DNA from: Bacillota bacterium
GTDB taxonomy: Bacteria; Bacillota; Sulfobacillia; JAJZYS01; JAJYTV01
DNA length: 11,978 nt
Direction of reading: 5' to 3'
NCBI GenBank assembly: GCA_021792885.1
Contig: JAJYTV010000026.1
Span: 1 to 11,978, forward strand
Below, piece by piece: positions 1-6,502 of this stretch. Within the stretch, counting starts at the first letter, position 1; each line of letters opens with the position of its first letter. The notes beneath the pieces are model-generated. The model saw only the letters and a list, made by a program, of their open reading frames with translations. It ran no database searches and was not told the DNA's origin. The position numbers and the translations under genes are program-made.

Positions 1-2
1 AC

Positions 3-722
3 GCGGCGTTGGGGCGCGAGGCCACCGATGCGCTGCGCGCCGCGCCCGGCGCAGACGAGGTCGCGCCGCCTGATCCGCCGACGGCGACAGGTCGGCCTGA
101 ACGGACCGCGACGGGGGAGGAGCGCTCCGGCCTGGTGCAGGGTGTGGAGGTCCCGCGGGCGCAGCCGGTGGTCGCCGGTGGCTCCCCGGGACAGGAGACG
201 GACGGGGCCAAGCTGAGTGCGGCTTCGGAGCGCGGGCCCGGCGCACCCGCCGTACCGGCGGCAGTGGGCGGGAACGCGGCACGGAGCGAGACAGTCGTCG
301 CGGCACAGGGCGGCGGTGAGAGCGAGACGGTGGCGGCGAGCGCCTTTTCCGCCCGAGCGGCCGAGCCTGCATGGCCCGAGGACGTCCCGGTCCCCACGTG
401 GCTTCTCGAGGCGGAGGGGGGGCCGAGCACGGCCCCCGCGTCGGCCGGCGATCCCGCGGTGAAGGACGCGCCGCAGCCGCCCCAGTTGGGGCACCCCAGG
501 CGGCCCGTCGAACCTGCCGCCTCCGCCGCGCTGACCCCAGGACTCAACATCATCGCGTTCCTCGAGGGGAAGGTGGTCGGCCGCGACATCGTGGCGTCCG
601 ACGGCAGCGTGCTCGCCGTGCGCGGCACCCCCATCACGGCGCAGCTCGTGGAGCGCGTGGAGGCGGCGGGGATGTTGCCAGAGATGATTGTCTACATGAC
701 GGTGGTGGAGGGGCCCGAGTGA
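3..722 (+). CDS. Hypothetical protein, Ala/Pro/Gly-rich with small C-terminal domain (5' partial)
   Basis: The reading frame is open to the left edge, so the N-terminus is probably missing; a TTG at 9 and a GTG at 135 are possible internal starts but neither has a well-placed ribosome binding site. About 175 visible residues are rich in Ala, Pro, Gly, Glu and Arg with no hydrophobic segment, which suggests a disordered linker. The last 60 or so residues look folded: they run from LTPGLNIIAFLEGKVVGRDI through SDGSVLAVRGTPIT to a helix LVERVEAAGM and a final strand. The pattern 'G-x-x-x-x-x-DIV-x-x-DG-x-x-L-x-x-x-GTPIT-x-x-L-x-x-x-x-x-x-AGM' resembles the small beta-helix repeats of bacterial RpoC and of the strand module in front of some HD domains; this is pattern similarity only. 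It lies 285 bp upstream of the HD-GYP gene on the same strand, so co-transcription is possible but not shown. Function unknown. Confidence 0.6.
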   Translation, partial: AALGREATDALRAAPGADEVAPPDPPTATGRPERTATGEERSGLVQGVEVPRAQPVVAGGSPGQETDGAKLSAASERGPGAPAVPAAVGGNAARSETVVAAQGGGESETVAASAFSARAAEPAWPEDVPVPTWLLEAEGGPSTAPASAGDPAVKDAPQPPQLGHPRRPVEPAASAALTPGLNIIAFLEGKVVGRDIVASDGSVLAVRGTPITAQLVERVEAAGMLPEMIVYMTVVEGPE

Positions 723-1007
723 TCCTGGGCCGGTGTCTGCGCTGGCTGTTGGCCCCGTTCGGTCGCAGGACGGCGCCGATCCTTGCGAGCGCCTCGTCGC
801 GGCAAGGCGGTGCAGGCGGGCCTGTCCATCACCGCGAGCGCAACACACCCGGTGGCGGGAGGTTTTGTGCATCCTCGCCCATCCGTCGCCCAACTGCGCG
901 AGATGTCGGGCACCCTCGTTCCCGCCCAGCGCAGCCCTCGTCGCGCGGCGACGTAGGGGAAGCGGAGCCGCGCTGGCGAATTAGGTCGACGGAAGGCGGT
1001 GGTCCGG
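723..1007. other. Intergenic region without a convincing gene
   Basis: This 285-bp gap separates the first gene from the HD-GYP gene. Open frames on both strands here (for example 733-984 + and 692-1114 -) have Arg/Ala/Pro-rich translations without domain-like hydrophobic spacing, as expected from GC-rich noncoding DNA. Two small inverted repeats are visible: CCTTGC at 781-786 with GCAAGG at 802-807, and CAGGC at 813-817 with GCCTG at 820-824. Neither is followed by a T-run, so they are weak terminator candidates. The AT-richest stretch, GCGAATTAG near 976-984, could hold the -10 region for the downstream gene, but I see no good -35. No cyclic di-GMP riboswitch core is recognisable. Confidence 0.5.
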
Positions 1008-2594
1008 GTGCACTGGCAGATCGTGGCTCCGGCGTCGGCGGCAGCCGCTAGCCTGTTCGGTCGCCCGAGGGCCCGCACGGCCACGGTCGACGAGGTGTGG
1101 GACGCGTTCCGCAAACGGGTGGCAACACCCTACGACGCGTCCGAGATCCTGCTCCTCGCCCTCGAGTCCATGGCGGAGCTGCTGCCCGCCGAGGGCTACT
1201 ACGCCTACGTCGGGCCCCCGGACGGGGGGCCGCTGCGCCTGCGGTTGACGCGGACGGAGACCGGCACGCCGCAGATCGGCATCAACTACGCGGGGCTCGT
1301 CGCGGGCGCGCCGATCCGGCAGGCGCCGCTTGAATTGCCGCCGTTGCAGGGCGATTTGCGCTGCGAGGAGGACGGGGCGCCCGGAGATCCCTACCTTTCC
1401 CTCGGGCTCGGCGCGCGCATCGTGCTGCGCGCGGCGCTACGCCGCCGCCAGCACGCCGCAGATTGGGAGCTCAAGTCTCTGCTCGCGCTCGGGGCCCGCC
1501 TGCAGCCCGTGCTGCAGCTCCTTCTGGCGTTGGAGGACGGCGCGGAGGCTATCCAGGTGACCGCGGTGGAGAGCGCGACGCGCCAACTCGGGACGGAGTT
1601 CACCTTGCAGACGGACAAGCTGCTCGCGCTCGTGTCGCGCCTCGGCGGCGAGGCCCTGCGGGCGGATGCCGGGTATTGCGCGATCTGGCAGGCGGGAGAG
1701 GCGGTGACGGTATGGCAGCTTGGCGAAGGAGAGGCCCTGCGCCGGGCATTCGACCCTGCAAGCCTGCCCGCCGTGCCCGCAGGGCTGTGGCTTGCGCCTA
1801 GGCTGCCGTCCGGCGTCGCGGACCTCGGCTTGCAGGGGTTCGCCCTGATCTCGGTGCGCGACGGCAGCAGCGGGGGCGCGGTCGCGTACGGCCTGCGCCG
1901 GCCGCCGCAGGCGGAGGCGGCCGTCACCGATGTCCTCGCCACCCTCTCGGACAGCCTGCGGCGCAGCCTCGGCAGCCGCCTGCACGTACTGGGGCTGGGG
2001 GACAACTACCTGCAATCGCTGCTGGCCGTCGCAAGGCTGCTCGACGCGACGGAGAACGGCGGTACCGAGCACTCCGAGCGGGTCGCCGAGCTGGCCGAGG
2101 AGATCGGGCGGAGCATGGGGCGCAGCGAGTCGGACCTGGCTGCGTTGCGCCTCGCCGGCCTTCTGCACGACATCGGCATGGTCGCGGTCGACCTCGGCCT
2201 CCCCATGACGGGCGGCGCGATCAGCGAGCCCATGCGGAGAGTCATCCAGCAGCACCCGATCGTCGGCGCCACGCTGCTCGCCGGCCTACCCGGCCAGGTC
2301 GTCCCGCCAGGCGTCGTGACGGCGGTGCGGCACCACCACGAACGGTGGGACGGCAACGGATATCCGGACCGCCTCGCGGGTCCGGCGATCGACCCCTTGG
2401 CGCGCATCCTGGCCTGCGCCGAGGTGTTCGTGGCGCGGACCTCGCCGCGCAGCTACCGTGCAGGCCTCAGCCCTGCCCGGGCGCTCTACGAGGTGCAGCG
2501 CCTCGCCGGCCACCAGATCGATCCCGAGGTCGTCGACGCCCTTGTGGCCGCCTGCGCGAGACGCGGCACCGCGCCCCAGCCGCCCGAGGCCTGA
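1008..2594 (+). CDS. HD-GYP domain protein with two GAF-like regions, predicted cyclic di-GMP phosphodiesterase
   Basis: The product is about 528 residues and soluble, with no signal peptide or membrane segment. The N-terminal two thirds contain two GAF-like alpha/beta regions, roughly residues 20-160 and 180-325, which would be the sensory part. Residues 335-525 form an HD-GYP domain: EHSERV (His355), HD at 387-388 in LLHDIGM, QQHP (His416), HHHE at 442-445 and the signature DGNGYPD at 448-454. HD-GYP enzymes hydrolyse cyclic di-GMP to pGpG or GMP at a two- or three-metal centre. The conserved late metal-ligand Asp of the 'VAD' motif appears as Glu472 (ACAEVF), which may change metal binding. 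The start is uncertain: GGAAGG at 991-996 is too close to a GTG at 999 and better placed for the GTG at 1008. The next gene follows after 23 bp, suggesting an operon. Activity is predicted and unproven; loss of a ligand could make it a sensor only. Confidence 0.85.
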   Translation: MHWQIVAPASAAAASLFGRPRARTATVDEVWDAFRKRVATPYDASEILLLALESMAELLPAEGYYAYVGPPDGGPLRLRLTRTETGTPQIGINYAGLVAGAPIRQAPLELPPLQGDLRCEEDGAPGDPYLSLGLGARIVLRAALRRRQHAADWELKSLLALGARLQPVLQLLLALEDGAEAIQVTAVESATRQLGTEFTLQTDKLLALVSRLGGEALRADAGYCAIWQAGEAVTVWQLGEGEALRRAFDPASLPAVPAGLWLAPRLPSGVADLGLQGFALISVRDGSSGGAVAYGLRRPPQAEAAVTDVLATLSDSLRRSLGSRLHVLGLGDNYLQSLLAVARLLDATENGGTEHSERVAELAEEIGRSMGRSESDLAALRLAGLLHDIGMVAVDLGLPMTGGAISEPMRRVIQQHPIVGATLLAGLPGQVVPPGVVTAVRHHHERWDGNGYPDRLAGPAIDPLARILACAEVFVARTSPRSYRAGLSPARALYEVQRLAGHQIDPEVVDALVAACARRGTAPQPPEA

Positions 2595-2602
2595 ACCCGA
2601 AG

Positions 2603-2608
2603 AAGGAG
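2603..2608 (+). promoter_or_regulatory. Ribosome binding site deciding a TTG start
   Basis: AAGGAG lies nine bases before the TTG at 2618. No ATG or GTG occurs in this frame between the upstream stop and the first conserved strand of the hydrolase, so this site supports the TTG start. Confidence 0.6.
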
Positions 2609-2617
2609 TGGACTCCC

Positions 2618-3415
2618 TTGCGCGCACCCCGCCTGCGCGGCCGCAGTTTCGTCGTCTACTACGGGTACGGCCCGTTGCCGGAGATCACGGCCTACGACAT
2701 CGCGATCCTCGAGCCCGCAGGCTGGACGGACGAGGACCTCAGGGAGCTCGGCCGCCGCGGTGTGGAGCGCATCGCCTACCTCTCGGCGCTCGAGGCGACG
2801 CGCGAGACGCTGCGCGCGGTCGGGGTCGGGGAGCGGGAACTCGTGCGCGTCGGGTCCGGACCCTGGCATCGCGCCGCCTTCGACACCTACGTCGTCGACC
2901 CGCGCTCCGCGCGCTGGCGGGCGCACGTCGTCCAGGAGGCGAGGCGCCTCGTCGCGCAGGGCTGGGACGGCCTCTTCCTCGACAGCCTGGGCGACGTCGA
3001 GGACGAGGCGGTTTCCGCGCAGACGGCGTGGCTCGTGCCGGCCGCGGCCGATCTCGTCCGCCAGGTCCGCGAGGCCGCGCGAGACAAGCTCCTCGTGCAG
3101 AACAACGGCATCTTCCTCCTGCTGCCGCTCGTCGCGAAGCTCCTGGACGGGATCTGCTGGGAGGGGGCGTTCGATCCGCAGGCACTCGAAGGACCGTGGC
3201 TGCGCATGGTCCTCGAGCAGCTCGTCGGTGTGGTGCGAGAGGAGGGCGTCGTGCCGATGCTGCTGAGCGAGATCCCGGAGGATGCCGACTCCGCGGGGCG
3301 CCTCACAGCGCTGCGCGAGCTCGGGCGGCGATACGGCTTCCTCACATATGCAGCCCCACTCAACTATGCGCAGGGCATCCGGACCATCTCGGGCGAAGTC
3401 GTGCGCGGGCGCTGA
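2618..3415 (+). CDS. GH114-type endo-alpha-1,4-polygalactosaminidase
   Basis: This 265-residue protein is close to the size of a single GH114 (TM1410-like) TIM-barrel domain, the hydrolase type found in PelA. It would cleave alpha-1,4-linked galactosamine or N-acetylgalactosamine polymers. Visible signatures, in order, are FVVYYGYGPL (strand 1, residues 11-20), YDIAILEP with Asp27 and Glu32, YLSALEA, the acidic strand end GWDGLFLDSLGD with Asp122, LVQNNG with Asn162-163, and GICWEGAF with Glu182. By analogy with PelA, where an Asp and a Glu are catalytic, Asp122 and Glu182 are the likely pair. The chosen start is a TTG preceded by AAGGAG at 2603-2608, nine bases away; it places strand 1 right after a short basic N-terminus. 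No signal peptide is visible, so the enzyme looks cytoplasmic, unlike most family members. It lies 23 bp behind the HD-GYP gene and ends tail-to-tail with the minus-strand operon. Confidence 0.8.
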   Translation: MRAPRLRGRSFVVYYGYGPLPEITAYDIAILEPAGWTDEDLRELGRRGVERIAYLSALEATRETLRAVGVGERELVRVGSGPWHRAAFDTYVVDPRSARWRAHVVQEARRLVAQGWDGLFLDSLGDVEDEAVSAQTAWLVPAAADLVRQVREAARDKLLVQNNGIFLLLPLVAKLLDGICWEGAFDPQALEGPWLRMVLEQLVGVVREEGVVPMLLSEIPEDADSAGRLTALRELGRRYGFLTYAAPLNYAQGIRTISGEVVRGR

Positions 3416-3440
3416 TGGCAGGGGCTCCGGCGGTCAGCGC
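3409..3440. terminator. Inverted repeat between converging stop codons, possible bidirectional terminator
   Basis: GCGCTGA at 3409-3415 is the reverse complement of TCAGCGC at 3434-3440, with an 18-base loop. The inner ends of the arms are the TGA stop codons of the two convergent genes. The placement suits a shared terminator, but there is no T-run on either side and the loop is long, so this is a weak candidate that could work only as a Rho-independent-like pause or may be chance. Confidence 0.3.
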
Positions 3441-4477
3441 GCAGGGAGCCAGGGGGCGGCAGGCACGTACCGAAGCCACGCAAGCCACGCAGGCAGGCCG
3501 CGGAACTGCAGCACGTCGCCGCCGGCAAGCGCGAACGCCGGCCAGTGCCAGGCGGCGCCGTCCGGTGCTGAGATGGTGAGCGCGCCCTGCGCGTGGAGTT
3601 CGGGCGCGGGAAAGGACAGGGCGGCGACGCCACGGGCGTCGGCGGTCGCTCGCAGGACGAGGCCCGAGGCCCGGAAGGTGACCTTCGCGTCTGCGGGCAG
3701 CCCCTGCAGCTTCGCCACAGCGCTGCGGAAGGCCGCCATCCAGGTGAACCGCGCCGCGTAGCGCATGTGGGCCGCCTGGACTTCGAGATAGACCTGGAAG
3801 GGCGGCCGGATGTTCAGGTGTAGGTTCCTTGCGGCGACGATCTGCGTGCCGTTGATCCAGAAGTCTGCGGTGTGGTATCCGTCGGTGCGGATCGTGACGA
3901 GGTACGCCTTTCGCCGGGGCAGGACGAGACGCCGATGGTGCAACCAGAGCGACTCCGTGCGTGCCTCCCTGAGGTAGCCGTGGGCGTATCCCGCCAGCAG
4001 GTACTGGTGCCCGCCGCCGGAGGAGATGTTCGAGGCCACGAGGTAGTTGATGAGCCCGGTCTGCTTCGTCCATGCGGTCTGTACGGCGACGACAGTCTCC
4101 GCCTGCTCTCCCTTGCGGGTCGTCACGTCCATCGGTTCCACGATCGCTTGGACGAAGGCGTTCGCCGGCACCGTCGAGCGCGTCACGGCGAAGTAGCCGT
4201 AGAAGCGCCGGTGGCTCCGGTTGTCGACGCCCACCGCGAGGCGGCCGGGCGACCATGTGGAGTAGCGCAGCCCCCGCGGGGCGCTGCCCCCGAAAGCCCA
4301 GGCACTGGACGCCGGAGGGTGCTGGAAGGCGGTCTCCAGCAGGGTCCCTTGCACGGTGAAGGCGAGGAACCCGCCATTGCTGCCGGCCAGCCCGAGCGCC
4401 CGGCGCCCGGCGAGCAGCGCGGCGAGCAGGGCGAGGAGCCCGATCACGACGATGGCATCCGAGACGAAGCGTTTCAC
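3434..4477 (-). CDS. Membrane-anchored beta-sandwich protein, concanavalin-A/LamG-like
   Basis: The 347-residue product starts with a basic N-terminus (MKRF) and one hydrophobic segment at about residues 8-28 that keeps Arg-Arg after it and shows no clear cleavage site, so it is probably anchored with the rest outside the membrane. Residues about 35-250 are strand-rich and aromatic. The stretch LVTIRTDGYHTADFWINGTQ, followed by PPFQVYLEVQA, has the 'measure along a ligand, W-x-x-G' look of concanavalin-A-like lectin/glucanase folds (LamG, GH16-like). Residues about 255-330 look like a second, smaller beta-sandwich. I do not see a convincing GH16 ExDxxE catalytic motif, so binding is more likely than cleavage. 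The start is a GTG with AAGGGGAG at 4487-4494, nine bases away. It is the last gene of the minus-strand operon, 72 bp after the preceding stop. A role in holding the secreted glycan at the surface is inference; it could also be a modifying enzyme. Confidence 0.65.
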   Translation of the reverse strand: MKRFVSDAIVVIGLLALLAALLAGRRALGLAGSNGGFLAFTVQGTLLETAFQHPPASSAWAFGGSAPRGLRYSTWSPGRLAVGVDNRSHRRFYGYFAVTRSTVPANAFVQAIVEPMDVTTRKGEQAETVVAVQTAWTKQTGLINYLVASNISSGGGHQYLLAGYAHGYLREARTESLWLHHRRLVLPRRKAYLVTIRTDGYHTADFWINGTQIVAARNLHLNIRPPFQVYLEVQAAHMRYAARFTWMAAFRSAVAKLQGLPADAKVTFRASGLVLRATADARGVAALSFPAPELHAQGALTISAPDGAAWHWPAFALAGGDVLQFRGLPAWLAWLRYVPAAPWLPAR

Positions 4478-4549
4478 GCTGCGGCGCTCCCCTTTCCGTG
4501 GCTGCGGTGCGGGCTTCCCGAACGGCCACCGGGACCCAGGCCCGGCACG

Positions 4550-6502
4550 CTACTGGCGGATCCAGAGGACGAGGAGGCCCGGTGTGCGCAGAAAGACGCG
4601 CGCGGCACGCGGGTGGGCCTTCTGGAAGGCGAGAGCCCAGGCCATGGCATGCGCGTCGACGATCTCGCCGCTGCGGCCGACGTAGACGGACGCGCCGTTC
4701 GCGTCGGGGAGAGGCGCCCCTCGGTCGCCGGGCCGCGTGGGCAATCCGCCAGGCGTGCGCAGCGGCACGAAGAGGAAGGTGTCTGAGGTCTCGATGCGCA
4801 GGGGCTTCCAGTCTCTCAGGCGGAACCGCGCCTGGCCCGCAACGCCGATCGGAACCTTGCGCAACAAGTCGATCAGCTCGACGTGCCACCCGTGGCCGAG
4901 CACCTCGCTGTACTCCTGCACCGGCGAGACAACGGTCCACTGGTAGGCCGGGAACTCCGCAGCGATCATCTCGACGGCACGCCCCGAGCCGACCGCGGCG
5001 TAGCGCGACGAGGGCTGCACGGGCGCGAAGGCGGCGAGGAGCGCGCCGGCGCCGAGTGCGACGGCCACCGTCGCGGGAGCCCTGGGATAGCGGTCGCTGT
5101 CTCCCAGGAGGCTGAAGAGCCAGCCCGTGGCCAGCGGGAGGCCGAGCATGCCGGCGAAATGACCTTGGGACCAGGCCAAGGACCACAAGGAGGGCAGCGA
5201 AGCGACGCTCAGCGCGGCCAGTGCGCCGAGGACGAGAGCCAGTCCGGCGGTGAGTGGCGCGTCGGCGCCCTTTCGGCGCGCCATCCAGGCACTCGCAGCG
5301 ACGGCGAGGGCGGCTGCCGCGAGGAGGGCGGAGCCGTTTGCGCCAGCCAGCCACGGGGGCGGCGGGGGTGTGGGCAGCGAGGTGGGTACGGCGAGCGTGC
5401 TCCACGCATGATGGCCAAGCCACCCCGCGACGAGCGGCAGGAGGCCGGCGAGGACGCCGCCGGACGTCCAGGCCGGCAGACGCCAGACGGGCCTTCGGCT
5501 CAGCGCAAAGGGGAGGGCGAGGAGCGCCGGTAGGAGGAGCGCGAGCGGTGCGGAGAGCGGCTGCATCATCACCGCGACAAAGCTGCCCGCCGCGGCCGAA
5601 ACGGCGTCGAAAGGGTCGGATCGGCGCAGGAAACGGACGGAGAAGTAGGTCGCGAGGAGGAGGAAGAGGACCGCCGCGTGCAGGCCGAGCGGGCTCCAGG
5701 TCCCGCTGGTGGCGGTAGTCAGGTCCGGCAGCGCGGTCAGGCCGGTCACCAGCAGCGCGGTGCTCGCAGCCCAGCCGGAGTCCGAGATGGAGCCGGCCAA
5801 GGCGGCTGCCGCGACGGGTGCCAGGACGGCCGTGAGCGGACCGAGGAAGCGCAGGACGTTCATGGCGTCGTAGAACATGGCGGTCGAGACGACGGCCACG
5901 ACCAGCGGAACCCCCAGGGGATAGACGCCCGGCGCGTAGGTGCCGAGGTTGAGCGCGATCGTCTTGGCGGCCAGGAGTTGCTGATACCCGTCCGGCGTCG
6001 CCGGCGATACCTGGACGAGAGCGGGCTGCAGGTTGCGCCAGAGGATCCAGGCAGCGGCTGCCAGCGCCACGAGGGCGTACGCGCGCGGGACGGTGCGCGT
6101 AGAAGCCCGAAGTCGGCGGCGCAGCTCCCCAAGCGCTCCCTGGGCGAGCGAGATGAGCGAATGCGGGCTGCTCGGGTCCAGCGCGTCAAGGAGTCGGGCC
6201 ACCCTCTCGTCACGCAGCCCGGCCTGCGCCGTCAGCTGCCCGCGGCGCCGCAGGAAGTACGCGGAGCCGAGGGCCGCAGCAACGAGCAGGAGTCCGACAG
6301 TGGCGAGCTCGACACTCGACGCCAGCGAGAGGAGATAACCCGTGGCCAGCCAGAAGGTGACGCCGAAGGTGATCGCTGCAAGCCAGCGGGCCAGCGGGCC
6401 CTGGCCGGGACGGCGGGGTAGCAGCAGAAGCGGAACGAGGCCGTAGAACAGGAAAAGACCCAGCGCGATCTGACTGAAGGAGGCCCATCCCTGCGCGATC
6501 AC
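4550..6502 (-). CDS. Polytopic membrane protein, GT-C-like, second of a tandem paralogous pair
   Basis: The 650-residue product has hydrophobic segments near residues 11-30, 42-62 and 66-84, an Arg-rich cytoplasmic stretch at 85-140, then about nine further segments up to residue 492, and a soluble C-terminal part of about 155 residues likely outside the membrane. After the fourth segment comes TPDGYQQL with Asp171, then PGVYPLG (191-197), RFLGPLTAVLA (218-228) and MQPLS (313-317). These sit at nearly the same positions in the upstream neighbour, so the two are duplicates. An acidic residue in the first large outer loop followed by a YP-G motif and many helices is typical of GT-C glycosyltransferases, which use lipid-linked sugars; assignment to that class is inference. 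The GTG start overlaps the upstream TGA by four bases (GTGA), with GGAGGG at 6509-6514 six bases before it. That arrangement implies translational coupling. Confidence 0.7.
   Translation of the reverse strand: MIAQGWASFSQIALGLFLFYGLVPLLLLPRRPGQGPLARWLAAITFGVTFWLATGYLLSLASSVELATVGLLLVAAALGSAYFLRRRGQLTAQAGLRDERVARLLDALDPSSPHSLISLAQGALGELRRRLRASTRTVPRAYALVALAAAAWILWRNLQPALVQVSPATPDGYQQLLAAKTIALNLGTYAPGVYPLGVPLVVAVVSTAMFYDAMNVLRFLGPLTAVLAPVAAAALAGSISDSGWAASTALLVTGLTALPDLTTATSGTWSPLGLHAAVLFLLLATYFSVRFLRRSDPFDAVSAAAGSFVAVMMQPLSAPLALLLPALLALPFALSRRPVWRLPAWTSGGVLAGLLPLVAGWLGHHAWSTLAVPTSLPTPPPPPWLAGANGSALLAAAALAVAASAWMARRKGADAPLTAGLALVLGALAALSVASLPSLWSLAWSQGHFAGMLGLPLATGWLFSLLGDSDRYPRAPATVAVALGAGALLAAFAPVQPSSRYAAVGSGRAVEMIAAEFPAYQWTVVSPVQEYSEVLGHGWHVELIDLLRKVPIGVAGQARFRLRDWKPLRIETSDTFLFVPLRTPGGLPTRPGDRGAPLPDANGASVYVGRSGEIVDAHAMAWALAFQKAHPRAARVFLRTPGLLVLWIRQ

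Noticed and set aside
723..998. Possible cyclic di-GMP riboswitch before the HD-GYP gene
   Set aside because: I looked for a GEMM-type core and stem pattern and did not find one; only small GC-rich inverted repeats are present.
4510..4545. Small hairpins CGGG-CTT-CCCG (4510-4520) and CCGGG/CCCGG (4529-4545) between two operon genes
   Set aside because: Stems of four or five pairs without a T-run are expected by chance in such GC-rich DNA and do not support a terminator inside the operon.
3360..5423. Long open frame on the minus strand (687 codons) across the anchor gene and part of the second membrane protein
   Set aside because: Its translation is Arg/Ala/Pro-rich with no domain pattern, while the overlapping frames encode clear membrane segments and beta-sandwich motifs behind good ribosome binding sites.
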